From: Glandiceps talaboti
Lineage: Eukaryota; Hemichordata; Enteropneusta; Spengelidae
Direction: 5' to 3'
Length of the DNA stretch: 47,500 nt
Assembly (NCBI RefSeq): GCF_964340395.1
Contig: NC_135560.1
Coordinates: 23,296,675-23,344,174 of the forward strand
In this document: piece after piece, positions 21,180-31,415 of the stretch
Layout of the letters: each line of letters starts with the position of its first letter
Numbering within the stretch: the stretch's first letter is position 1
Translations under genes and position numbers: made by a program
The notes under the pieces: model-generated
Database searches by the model: none
The model's input: only the letters and a program-made list of their open reading frames with translations
Told to the model about the DNA's origin: nothing

Positions 21180-24175
21180 ATAACTTAATTCAAATACCAC
21201 TCGTTGCGAAAGACAACTTGTCACCGTCAGGATCTATTTACCAACAATGTCAGCTGCTTCTCACTACATGGAATGTACGGTCAATTCGTAATAAAGCTCC
21301 CGATGTTGAAGATTATATCATAGAAAAGGACATTGATGTTTTGGCTTTAACAGAAACTTGGCTACGAGACAAAGGTGATGAACACATTATCACCGAGTTA
21401 ACCCCGAATGGTTATTCTTTCAAACACACACCCCGTACAGAATCAAAAGGTGGCGGTGTGGCCATCATATACAAATCATCGCTACGACTGAAGTCCTGGA
21501 AACCAATTCAGAATGTACAATCGTTTGAAGCCACAGAGGCGACATTTCAGCATGAAGGGTTTCCTCTAAAGATCATCGTTGTATATCGTCCACCTCCAAG
21601 TACAAAGAACAAAGTCACAGTTTCACAGTTTATCACTGAATTCGGTTCTATACTTGAGAATTATGCAACATATACCGGTCACTTATACATTACAGGAGAC
21701 TTTAACTTTCACTTCAATGATCCAGATGATTCGAACGCGCAAAAATTTAAAAATCTAACCAATGATTATGGCCTTACCCAATGGATAAACGACCCAACTC
21801 ATGTCAAAGGTCACACGCTTGACATCATCCTATCCAACTCCGAAAGAAACATCAAGTCAGCAATAGTTGATATCCTACTGCTATCTGATCATTACCCAGC
21901 GCACACACAACTAGTTTTCAAGAAACCATCTAATATCAAGCGTCAACTATCATACAGGAAAATAGCGTCTATCCCAATCGAAGATTTCATCAAAGATATG
22001 GACTCTATACCAAAACTCAATACCAATATACTACCTGATGATCTACATACAGACATTTCAGAACTCAATAGTCATCTTACAAATCTTCTTCAAAAACATG
22101 CTCCCCTCAAAAAGCGTGTCATCACAGTTCGTCCAGACACAAAATGGTACTCCTCCGAAATCAACGACGCAAAGAAATTGAGAAGACAAGCCAAAAAGAG
22201 ATGGCGCAGGACAAAACTCGAAATCCATCATCAAATGTTCAAAGAAGAATGCAGGAAATGCAGTAATCTTATCAGGAAATCAAAGAGACTTTATTACACA
22301 AAGCTGATAGAAGAAAATGATAATGACCAAAGATCATTATTCAGGATCTTTACCTTACTTTCAGGCACTTCACCTCAGAATAATCTACCCACTCACAACT
22401 CTCTCCAAGACCTTGCCGAACAATTCAGTCGTTATTTTATAAGCAAAATCAAGAATATACGTACAAACTTAACACATGCAGACCTTCCTAACACGGACCC
22501 AGTTATAACAACCAATTCAACATTTGACCAATTTCAAGCTGCCAGTGTTGATCATGTGTACAGCATCATCTCCAAATCGCCATCTAAATCCTGCTGCCTT
22601 GACCCTATTCCGACCTCGTTACTCAAGCAATGTCTACACAAACTTGTACAGAATCTCACCAACATCATCAATTCGTCGCTGAAGCAGGGCATAGTCCCAA
22701 ATTCGTTCAAATATGCAGTCGTCACTCCATTATTAAAAAAGCCATCACTCGATTACAACGATCTGAAGAATTATCGGCCAGTCTCGAACCTACCATTTCT
22801 TTCAAAAGTTTTGGAAAAGGTCGTCGCCGAACAACTGAACTCTTACCTGTCTCACCATTCACTTCTAGAACCCCTGCAATCTGCCTACAGAAAATTCCAT
22901 AGCACAGAAACCGCACTACTTAAAGTCAATGATGACATCTGTTTATCCCTTGACGCCGGAAAACATGTTCTCCTAGTACTCCTAGACCTATCCGCAGCCT
23001 TCGACACTATCGATCATCATATTCTACTATCAAGATTATCAAACCTTGGCATTACAGGTATACCTCTACGTTGGCTGTCATGCTACCTAACAAATAGACA
23101 TCAAAGCGTTACTATTAATGGCGTCTCGTCAATATCACAAATACTTGAATCCGGTGTACCACAAGGCTCAGTGCTCGGTCCTTTACTTTTCTGCATATAC
23201 ATCTCACCTCTTGGACAGCTAATTCGTCAACATAACTTGAATTTCCACCTTTATGCAGATGACAATCAATTGTATTTATCATTTCTACCATCAGACATCT
23301 CACCGTCGATCGCCAACATGGAATCAGCTGTAGATGACATAAAATCCTGGATGACCCGAAATAAATTAAAACTAAACGATGAGAAAACAGAAGTGCTGCT
23401 TATTAGATCAAAGTTCAGTCGTCTACCATGCCCAATCAACCAAATCTCGATTGGCTCGAGTAGCATCCAATTAACTGATTCAGCCAGGAATATAGGAGTC
23501 ATCTTTGATTGCAATCACACCTATAGAAAACATATATCTGCAACTTGCCGCTCAATCTACTTTCACCTTCGCAAAATCAGTCACATTCGTCAATTTCTCA
23601 GTCAAAGTTCTTGTCAACAACTAGTTCAAGCCCTACTCTCATCCAAACTCGATTATGGTAATGCTCTTTTGTACGGACTGCCATATGATCATATCAAACC
23701 ACTACAACACGCACAGAACACAGCTGCCAGGATTATCACACGGACAAAGAAACGGGACCACATAACACCAACACTAAAGAAACTACATTGGTTGCCGGTA
23801 CAATACAGAATAGAATATAAAATTCTCCTCACCACCTACAAGACATTGCATGGACTTTCACCTTCCTACCTATCAGACATTATCTGTCAGAAACCTAATG
23901 TCCGCACACTTCGGTCGTCGGAAAAATGCCTATTACTGGAACCCAAGTACAGACTTGCATCATTTGGGGGTCGAGCTTTCTCATGTGCTGCACCACGTCT
24001 TTGGAACAAATTACAACTGGAGCTTCGACAGACACCCACAGTCAATGCCTTCAGGAAACATCTCAAAACACACTTGTTTGCAAAAGTGTTCGATAACTAA
24101 CTGTAAAGCGCCGCTGAACTCTACTTCGTATTGGATATTGGCGCTCTATAAATGTATTGATTGATTGATTGATAG
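21180..24175 (+). mobile_element. L2/CR1-type LINE, 5'-truncated, with TGAT tail
   Basis: The element sits inside the Helentron-like repeat: repeat sequence breaks off after CAGTAGTTT (21178) and restarts at AGTTTTAGAATT (24174). The 3' end has a very short UTR with GCGCTCTATAAATG and a (TGAT)n tail, typical of L2/CR1-group LINEs. AGTTT on both sides is a possible 5-bp target duplication, which is weak. No ORF1 and no 5' UTR are present. Confidence 0.85.
21218..24100 (+). CDS. LINE ORF2: AP endonuclease plus reverse transcriptase
   Basis: About 960 codons are open without any frameshift or stop. The frame is open back to about 21176 and has no ATG near its beginning (21218 is TTG), so the true N-terminus has been lost with the 5' truncation. 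The endonuclease occupies residues ~10-235 (TWNVRS, ALTETW, YRPP, GDFNFHF, LDIILS, SDHYP). The reverse transcriptase lies at ~500-760 (LLDLSAAFDT, GVPQGSVLGPLLF, YADD at 679-682). A C-terminal domain ends near NAFRKHLKTHLF. The enzyme would nick the target and prime cDNA synthesis from LINE RNA. The intact frame suggests a recent insertion. Clade (L2/CR1/Crack) is by motif style only. Confidence 0.9.
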   Translation: MSPSGSIYQQCQLLLTTWNVRSIRNKAPDVEDYIIEKDIDVLALTETWLRDKGDEHIITELTPNGYSFKHTPRTESKGGGVAIIYKSSLRLKSWKPIQNVQSFEATEATFQHEGFPLKIIVVYRPPPSTKNKVTVSQFITEFGSILENYATYTGHLYITGDFNFHFNDPDDSNAQKFKNLTNDYGLTQWINDPTHVKGHTLDIILSNSERNIKSAIVDILLLSDHYPAHTQLVFKKPSNIKRQLSYRKIASIPIEDFIKDMDSIPKLNTNILPDDLHTDISELNSHLTNLLQKHAPLKKRVITVRPDTKWYSSEINDAKKLRRQAKKRWRRTKLEIHHQMFKEECRKCSNLIRKSKRLYYTKLIEENDNDQRSLFRIFTLLSGTSPQNNLPTHNSLQDLAEQFSRYFISKIKNIRTNLTHADLPNTDPVITTNSTFDQFQAASVDHVYSIISKSPSKSCCLDPIPTSLLKQCLHKLVQNLTNIINSSLKQGIVPNSFKYAVVTPLLKKPSLDYNDLKNYRPVSNLPFLSKVLEKVVAEQLNSYLSHHSLLEPLQSAYRKFHSTETALLKVNDDICLSLDAGKHVLLVLLDLSAAFDTIDHHILLSRLSNLGITGIPLRWLSCYLTNRHQSVTINGVSSISQILESGVPQGSVLGPLLFCIYISPLGQLIRQHNLNFHLYADDNQLYLSFLPSDISPSIANMESAVDDIKSWMTRNKLKLNDEKTEVLLIRSKFSRLPCPINQISIGSSSIQLTDSARNIGVIFDCNHTYRKHISATCRSIYFHLRKISHIRQFLSQSSCQQLVQALLSSKLDYGNALLYGLPYDHIKPLQHAQNTAARIITRTKKRDHITPTLKKLHWLPVQYRIEYKILLTTYKTLHGLSPSYLSDIICQKPNVRTLRSSEKCLLLEPKYRLASFGGRAFSCAAPRLWNKLQLELRQTPTVNAFRKHLKTHLFAKVFDN

Positions 24176-24485
24176 TTTTAGAATTATAGATTTTTAACCA
24201 AAAAGACACATTTTTAGCCCTAATTTGCATATCACTGATGGAATCATCCCGTCATGAACAAATCTTACTTTACACCCCCTTAAGAATGTTCCCACCAAAT
24301 TTCGCACCAATCTGCCCAGTAGTTTCTGAGTTTAAGTTTTTTGACCAAAAATCACATTTTTTGACCCAAATCACACACCTGTGATGCGATCATTTTGATT
24401 TGAACAATTTCCCAACTAGACACCCAAAGTAATGGACCCACCAAATATCGTGGCAATCGGTTCAGCGGTTTTTGACTTTAAGTTG

Positions 24486-24487
<2 letters not shown>

Positions 24488-24518
<31 letters not shown>

Positions 24519-24543
24519 CCACACACACACACACACAGACAGA
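24488..24543. repeat. AC microsatellite with AGAC end
   Basis: (AC)n passes into AGACAGACAGAC just before the terminal hairpin of the Helentron-like element, the same position as the GGAC tract in the 15487-16280 element. Confidence 0.9.
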
Positions 24544-24593
24544 CAGACGCCGGGCGATCCCTATAGCACTACTGAACAAGTTCAGTTGTGCTA

Positions 24594-25271
24594 ATAAAAA
24601 GGGAGCACCACCTACAAAATACTCATAATATATAATTTGAAATGTCTAATTACCCTTCATTATTATTTTTTTCATTAATATTATGTTTCAACTCGTTGAA
24701 TAGTTATTGTTGTTGTTTTGTTTTGTTTTGTAGTCTTTATTATGATGTGTAATGTTACTTTTGAAAAGCCTATAAGTGCTATTATTATGATTTTTTTTTT
24801 CCCAATTTTATTTTATTTGTACCTTTAACAAATCCCCAGGGTTTTGTTACGTGTAATCAATAAATAAATAAATAAACTATGCAGTTTTGTTTTAGCGATG
24901 CAATAAAGTGGTTAGTGGTTTCATATGTCTCACTATAAAACACATTTTACACAGAAGTTGGTAATGTATTGTACTTTTATACCATAGTCACCATTTTATA
25001 ACAAAAATCTACTGTTATGAAAAATTGCACAAAATCTCAGAAAAAAATGACTGGGAAATGCACACAAGAAAAAGAAAAAAAGAGGATTTTGAGGTTGGCT
25101 ATAAATAATTCCAGTGTCTTACAGCTGTAACCCTGGAAAATTTTAATGATGAATGAAATAAACTAGGGATCTAAAATAATTTTGAGGCAATTTGAATTTC
25201 AATTTTCTAACAAATTTACAAAGTCAACAACATTCAACTTGTACTAGTTGTGGTAGATATATAGGGAAGAA
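24594..25271. other. AT-rich sequence with an (AATA)n tail, possible old LINE 3' end
   Basis: A stretch ending in AATCAATAAATAAATAAATA at about 24856-24877 looks like the tail of a much-truncated retroposon. No coding frame is seen. Confidence 0.35.
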
Positions 25272-25813
25272 ATGTATTAATCGCCATCTTAGTTTCCGTA
25301 CGGCGACAATCTCAAGTACCCGGAAGAGAGACATTCTCAGCCATACGTTACAGTGGTAACACTCGTTCATGTTCGGTTACCTTTCACAAAGAAAACACAA
25401 CGAAATGGTTGAAATGATCTTTTTTTTATTTCTTTTCATCACAACAACAAAATCTGCGTGATCAAAAGTGTTGTAAACTAAACCAGAAAGAATTATCGGA
25501 CTGGCTAAACTTCCCGATGAACTGGAAGGTCCTACTACCTTCCAAGTAAGCCTCGATAGTACTATAGTACGTGAGAAAATCGTCTCAAACTAGCGATACA
25601 ACTTTCAAAATATAACTTGACATGTCTTCATTTGTTAGAGTTATACAATTCATCAAGACGGGTTTTCACTCGAAAACAACAATTCTGTGAATAATGACAC
25701 TCTGAACGCAGCGATTTCTCGGACGATGTTACCACTGTAACGTATGGCTGACAACGACTTGCTTCCGGGTTAGTCCCTCGTGCATACGGGTGGATTGTCG
25801 GCGATTAATACAT
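25272..25813. mobile_element. 542-bp MITE with nested perfect inverted repeats
   Basis: The ends are perfect 14-bp inverted repeats (ATGTATTAATCGCC at 25272-25285, complement at 25800-25813). A second, 23-bp perfect inverted pair lies inside (25338-25360 and 25728-25750), with imperfect pairing between. TA just inside the ends may be the target duplication (TTAATCGCC as terminal repeat). It has no ORF, so it needs a transposase in trans. The superfamily is unknown. Confidence 0.75.
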
Positions 25814-26001
25814 ACATGTACATCGTCTGATATTTTAATTCACAGTGTTTCTTGTGACCGGCGCCTGTCAGCAGACTCTGCCATTTTTTTCATCATTCCA
25901 TTGTATTTAAACCTTGTACTTGACATTTCGCAATATTTATAATTCTCAACAAAATACCTTAACATGCCTCACTTCGCTCGTACTCAAAGCAGCCCCGCGC
26001 G

Positions 26002-26200
26002 TAGTCCTGCTTGCATACGGAGGAATTCGGGACTCGATTCTGACAATTGTCCCTCCCCCTTCGGTGTTTAGATACTAGAGTCAAGTCAGTAATATAGACT
26101 CTAGTCCTGCTTGCATACGGAGGAATTCGGGACTCGATTCTGACAATTGTCCCTCCCCCTCCGGTGTTTAGAGTCAAGTCAGTAATACAGACTCGTGCAC
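26002..26200. repeat. Two-copy 100-bp tandem repeat
   Basis: TAGTCCTGCTTGCATACGG starts at 26002 and again at 26102. The second copy lacks a few bases (ATACTA). CCGCGCG-type sequence and GCAGGACTA further right (26211-26255) are partly inverted to the left edge, suggesting a foldback structure. Confidence 0.8.
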
Positions 26201-26959
26201 CGTCATGGAAGCAGGACTATATAGACTCGTGCACCCGAGGACTACCCCGCGCGGTATGATCACTGACCCTGATGACATGATGAGAGAGAACCTTTTCGGA
26301 TTTACATGTAAAACGGGGAAAGATACGCAAAACATAATGCAAAGTCTGAAGCCAAATTAAAGTTGTAATTATTTTAATTATTTTTACTTGCCAAATATTT
26401 GCATTTTGGAAAGGCAAGACACGTTCATGTCGTTTAACTTTACATGTGAACTGTCGGCCATATTTAAACTTCAACCACATGCCTGGCATGCCCTTCCTTA
26501 CGCAAGTTGTCTGAATTCTGGTTCACTGTCATTCCAAATTGCACGACAATATAGAATTAACCACAAGTTACATGTTATCTGAAAACATCACACTTTTATA
26601 GTGGGTCTGAAGTGTGATTTTAGTGAGTACCAAGAACGTCCTGTGTTGATACTCAAGATACTTGCTGTGGAAAATCGCTCGGTCGAATGAGGTCACCTTC
26701 AGCTTCTGGTCGAATCAGGATAGAGTATGCAAATGAGGATATTGCGGACTGGCTGATTATGTAGAAGGGTGCAGAATTGGATTTGAAGTTTACAACCCTG
26801 TTTCGAACAAACGCTTGTCATTTGGGCGCCAAATGCGTAGAATTATGACTATAGCACATATTACATTGCTTGTTTGACGTCAATAGTGTCTTTTGAAAAG
26901 TGGCAGTTTACTTAAAGTCTCGTCGACTGATTTCCAATATGGCGTCGGTCTTTATGCTC

Positions 26960-27376
26960 ATTAACATATTCATTTTTTTTTCAAATTACAAAAAAAAAAT
27001 CATAAAAAATAAAAATGAGGATGTGCTGACTTTAAATTAACAAATCTGAGTAAGCTACCCCCTGCGCATCAACACGCCAGATATCAAAGCAATCTAATAA
27101 GAGGTTTTCAAGGAGTTGATGAAAATGACATTTTATGAAAAAAAATCATAAAAAATTGAAAATGGCACAGATCAACTTGGCATGAACAAATCTGAATAGC
27201 CTCCCCCCAGGGAACATGCACACCAAATATCGAAGAATTCCGACTGTCACTTTCGGAATAGATAGTAAAAATATAAAAGTTTGACGGACACCTATGATTC
27301 ACTCTACTCTCTATACCTCAATACCCACCTATACCTAAAGCTACGCTTTCAGCTTTCGCTGACAGCGGAGCTAAAA
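26960..27376 (+). mobile_element. Right end of a third Helentron-like element
   Basis: Two degenerate core repeats (AAAAAAATCATAAAAAAT, AACAAATCTGA) are followed by a GACGGACA vestige and a strong stem-loop at 27339-27372 (AGCTACGCTTTCAGC against GCTGACAGCGGAGCT). It ends in CAGCGGAGCTA (27363-27373). The matching TAGCTCCGCTG occurs at 20052-20062, so the original element may span 20052-27373 with the other elements nested inside. Confidence 0.5.
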
Positions 27377-27837
27377 ATTAAATACACTTGACAGAGTGAA
27401 CCATTCCCTTTTGTTATACACAGCTTTCAAACCAGTCTATCAAGTGAATATCAGTTACTCGTCGCCTGTCACATAGGTGGAAAATGTATCTTTTAGCCAC
27501 AGACACAACTCCCACCTAAAACGATATCCGGATGATTCAGTGATCATGACGTCATTCTTTACGTTAATATATTATGTGAACAGACAAAGTTTACATGTTC
27601 TAAAACCGAGATCGAGGCTTACGAAAGCTGCTAGCTGCTTGGCTCAATGTTGTAAGCGATTCTTTATATATAAAACCAAACCAAACTTAATGCAAAGAAA
27701 ACTGCAACGTTCTGAATCACACGCTGCTAAAACTTTGCCAATAATTGAACTATTATCAAACTATAATTGTCATGTGAGAATTGTGTTAACTGATTTCTAA
27801 TATATCATCGATATAAGTGTTGTAGATGTAAGCTGTA
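27377..27837. other. No supported gene
   Basis: A 107-codon open frame (27477-27800, plus) has no recognisable domain, no splice context and no similarity I can name. It is treated as chance. Confidence 0.45.
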
Positions 27838-28939
27838 TGTACTCAGTTCAAACAATACAGGTATCACTATAATTATATTTAGAAAGGGACTGTGTATAAA
27901 CATTGACTAGTGCATGATCGTGGGGCTTTTAGTCGTAAAGTATTTACAAAGTTCAATAAGTAAGGCTCTCTGGAAATATTACAGTAAAAGATATATACAA
28001 AAATATTCTACAAAAGTTCTTACAATGCTAGTACAAAGTTATTACAGTTACAAAGTTACTATAAATGTTCACAAAGTGTCTATTGCTTAATAAAGGATAC
28101 CCAGCTTTAAAGTATTCCACACAACTCTATATGATGATTACTAGTTGTAGGGTTTCAACAGCTGGTAATGGCAACGGCTCGTTCGGCAATCTGATGACAC
28201 ACACATATTGTATACAGCAACTGTAGAATTAGGTAATCAGGAAAGCGTTCGATGATAGGAAATATCAATCAATGAAGGTAATCACACAGGATAGCGTTCA
28301 GTCGTTGATAATTACAGGAAATGTTCAACGGCAAACGGCTAACATAACACATGTACAGAACCTGGTTCACTATATCTATATGCGACAATGACGAAAGACT
28401 GCCTCATTTGCATAATGCACATGGTCTCTTCGAGGATACAGAATAGTTGACCAAGAAATCAAAAGTATCAGCAAGTCAAACTTCTTGTAGAACTCTCTGA
28501 TTAAACAATCTGGTAATCTGGTGTTCCGGCGATGACTGGAACACACCGAGATAAAGAAATTAAGGGTTTGTCGTTATACTGACCATACGATACTAAATCA
28601 AGTATAAGTATAAGACCATAGGCATTGGTACTTGACGCAACATCAAGTTCACTGGCTTCGCTGACTACATGAATTATCTTCGACCCAAAGGCATCAACTA
28701 TGTCGATCAGCTCGTTTTGCTTTCGAACATCAGCTTCCTTGGTCCTAAATTCAGTAGCAGGAACAATATTCAGTTTGTTCATCAGCGATAAACGGCCGGA
28801 TCCATGAAATTTAGACGAGTGTGCACAGTGAGATGCAACTTGGTTTCCGCCATTCTTTAACAACAAAACTCATCACATGACTATCGAAAAGCACAAACCA
28901 AGACGAACGTTGGTGGCGTCATACTACCAAACCGCTACA
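27838..28939 (-). repeat. 3' LTR of the Gypsy element
   Basis: Read on the minus strand it starts TGTAGCGG directly after a purine tract and ends GAGTACA. It contains a 121-codon minus-strand open frame (28501-28866) that is broken in the other LTR by a TAG and an indel. Confidence 0.9.
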
Positions 28940-28948
28940 TTCTCCCCT
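28940..28948 (-). promoter_or_regulatory. Polypurine tract
   Basis: AGGGGAGAA on the minus strand abuts the first base of the 3' LTR. This is where plus-strand DNA synthesis is primed in LTR retroelements, and it fixes the LTR boundary. Confidence 0.85.
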
Positions 28949-28997
28949 GGTTTAAGAAATGACGTCCCTGTCATAAAGACAAGAATGTCTGTAAAAA

Positions 28998-31370
28998 TTA
29001 AGCTCTCACAATATCAATGATGGCATTACAGATAGTACTGGATTCATCATTAAATTGAGTTTTCAATGACATGAGAAATTCTGCTTTAGTTTTCCAATCA
29101 GGCTTTGGACATATTTGTGAATAAGTAAGACGATTGGGTGGTTTACTAACTCTACTAGACCTTCTCAGTGGTGGTGTATCATCTTCTTGCTGATCATCAC
29201 CAAGTCCAGTGGCATCTTCATTGTCATTATCGATGTGACTGTCTTCAACAACCTCATCTGCAACAGGTTGTAGTTCAACAATCTGATTGTCAGTTTGGAT
29301 TTCATCTACCACTTCATCAGAAATTGGTTCTGGTTCTATTACTGGCTCATTTGTATCCATTTCTACAAAGGGTTGAACCTCTGACTCTGGTAATGTAGCT
29401 ATTCCATTCCCGTTAGTTGTTCCAGGAGGACTTGAAATCTCAACCTGCAACATAGGAACTGGGCATAACTCTAGTCCATATTCTTCATCTGAAGATAGAG
29501 TATCTTCACTACTGTGGTCCTCAGTCTTGTTATTCTGTCTTCTATGAATTCGCTTCCTTTGCTGTGTTTGTCCTATGTCATGCTGAACCATCTCAGGTCT
29601 CGGCAAAGCAGAACACGTCAGCAATAGGTTACGATGTAAAGTGCGCTCTCGCCCCTTCTTGTGTTCAGGTCGAACTACGTAGACAGGTATCTGTGGATCT
29701 GGTTGTCTAATTACTATATAAGGGTGTCTTTCCCAGCGATTGGCCAGTTTATGTTTCCATCTGAACCCAACATTCCGGACTAGTACTCTGTCTCCTGGTT
29801 GAAGCACAGACTCACAGGTTTTTCTATCATACCTCCTCTTATTAGAGGCCGATGCCCTCTCTGCTTCTTTGGACACAAGATCATAGGCAAAACTCAGCTT
29901 GTCTCTGAGGGACTGAGCATACTCATGATGACTTCTTGTTGTGTTATCTTCTGGTTCAATACCAAGATATACATCAATAGGTAAACGTGGATGTCTCCCA
30001 AACATGAGATAGTAAGGAGAGAATCCAGTAGTGTCATGTTTAGTACAATTGTAGGTGTGTACCAGTGGAGCAACATAAGCCTTCCAATTTTGTTTCTTCT
30101 CGTCACTCATGGTACCTAGCATGTCAAGCAAAGTTCTGTTGAATCTCTCAACTTGTCCATTCCCCTGGGGGTAGTACGGTGTTGTCCGAGATTTTGTTAC
30201 ACCAGCCACCTTACATAGTTCACTGATAACTTCAGATTCGAAGTTACGACCTCTATCTGAGTGTAATCTTGCAGGGAACCCATAGTGGACAATAAAGTTC
30301 TCAAACAAGTGCTTGGCTGTTGTCTTAGCTGTTTGGTTTCTAGTTGGTGTTGAGACCGCATAATGAGTAAAATGATCAGTGATCATAAGGATGTTGGCTA
30401 TTCCTCCTAGAGACTCTTCCAATGATAAAAAGTCCATACAGACTAGTTCCATAGGCTGCGATGTAGCAATACTAACCAATGGTGCAGTAGCTTGTGGTCC
30501 TGATGATGTCTTGCGTAAAGTACATGGAACACAGCTATTTAACTTGTCGTCTACATCTTGTGACATCTTAGGCCAATAGAAACATGCTCTCAACAGATCT
30601 AGTGTGCGCTCCTTTCCAAGGTGTCCCACTTCATCGTGTACTCCATACAGAGCTTGGTCTCTGCATGTCCTTGGTAGAACCAGTTGATATGTTTTCTGAC
30701 CTACAGCACCAGTACGACACCGATGTAAGACTTCCTTGCGTAAGCACAGATGATCCCATTCTTTCAACATCAGTTGTACACTAGGAGACTGTTGTTTCCT
30801 TTCTTGAATAGATGGACGTTTCTTCTCAAGAATGTAGTTGTAAACACACTTGATGTCTTCATCTTGTAATTGTAAATTCTTCCATTGTTGCATGGAAATA
30901 GATGGTAGAGACTCCCTCCCAGGCCAAGGCAATGGTTCCTCTAAAGTCTTTGGTACTGCATCAGGGGCAGAACACACGGACTCTACCAGTGGGGGTGTAA
31001 TATCCACTGCTTGTCTGTAATCAAGGCTAGTCATCTGGGATTGACATATAGCTGAGACCATGTCTTCAGTAACTTCCCTGGTATCTGAATCAGACTGGTC
31101 AGACAACAATATATTGTGTGGTCTACGTGACAACCCATCAGCATCTTGGTTCTTACTTCCAGGACAATACTGTAGAGTGAAAGTATAAGTAGACAAAGCT
31201 GCCAACCACCTGTGACCTGTTGCGTCTAACTTTGCAGTTGTAGTTACGTAAGTTAAAGGATTGTTGTCTGTCACAACCTTGAACTGATTACCATATAGGA
31301 AGTCATGGAATTTCTCAGTGACCGCCCATTTTAAAGACAGGAACTCAAGTTTATGTGCTGGATAGTTCAT
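28998..31370 (-). CDS. Gypsy pol, 3' part: RNase H end and integrase
   Basis: 790 codons are open, continuous in frame with the RT part but cut off from it by the TGA at 31416-31418. The end of RNase H (TDNNPLTY, then DADGLSRRP) covers residues 1-85. The integrase zinc finger has His245, His250, Cys280 and Cys283. The catalytic DDE residues are Asp313 (CMDF), Asp372 (HSDRGRNF) and Glu408 (QVERFN), all present. A GPY/F-like region (WERHPYIVI) follows near residue 560. An acidic, Ser-rich C-terminal tail ends in an RRSSRVSKPP segment often seen in Gypsy integrases. The Met at 31370 is simply the first after the stop and is not a natural start. Confidence 0.92.
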   Translation of the reverse strand: MNYPAHKLEFLSLKWAVTEKFHDFLYGNQFKVVTDNNPLTYVTTTAKLDATGHRWLAALSTYTFTLQYCPGSKNQDADGLSRRPHNILLSDQSDSDTREVTEDMVSAICQSQMTSLDYRQAVDITPPLVESVCSAPDAVPKTLEEPLPWPGRESLPSISMQQWKNLQLQDEDIKCVYNYILEKKRPSIQERKQQSPSVQLMLKEWDHLCLRKEVLHRCRTGAVGQKTYQLVLPRTCRDQALYGVHDEVGHLGKERTLDLLRACFYWPKMSQDVDDKLNSCVPCTLRKTSSGPQATAPLVSIATSQPMELVCMDFLSLEESLGGIANILMITDHFTHYAVSTPTRNQTAKTTAKHLFENFIVHYGFPARLHSDRGRNFESEVISELCKVAGVTKSRTTPYYPQGNGQVERFNRTLLDMLGTMSDEKKQNWKAYVAPLVHTYNCTKHDTTGFSPYYLMFGRHPRLPIDVYLGIEPEDNTTRSHHEYAQSLRDKLSFAYDLVSKEAERASASNKRRYDRKTCESVLQPGDRVLVRNVGFRWKHKLANRWERHPYIVIRQPDPQIPVYVVRPEHKKGRERTLHRNLLLTCSALPRPEMVQHDIGQTQQRKRIHRRQNNKTEDHSSEDTLSSDEEYGLELCPVPMLQVEISSPPGTTNGNGIATLPESEVQPFVEMDTNEPVIEPEPISDEVVDEIQTDNQIVELQPVADEVVEDSHIDNDNEDATGLGDDQQEDDTPPLRRSSRVSKPPNRLTYSQICPKPDWKTKAEFLMSLKTQFNDESSTICNAIIDIVRA

Positions 31371-31415
31371 CTCACTCTTTGATAAACTTCTGCTCGCATA
31401 AGCTATGACTCTCTT

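Larger units (their letters stand above)
20202..24593 (+). mobile_element. Second Helentron-like element, carrying 114-bp repeats and split by a LINE
   Basis: TAGCACAACTG (20202-20212) is matched by CAGTTGTGCTA (24583-24593), an exact 11-bp inverted pair. Inside are six 114-bp repeats (20331-20945), further core repeats around TAATTTGCATATCACT (about 21074 and 24222), an AC microsatellite (24488-24537) and a final stem-loop (24564-24593). The layout equals that of the 15487-16280 element although the sequence differs. Without the LINE (about 21180-24175) it would be about 1.4 kb. Confidence 0.65.

Noticed and set aside
27477-27800. 107-codon open frame between transposons
   Set aside because: No domain, splice context or second-copy support.
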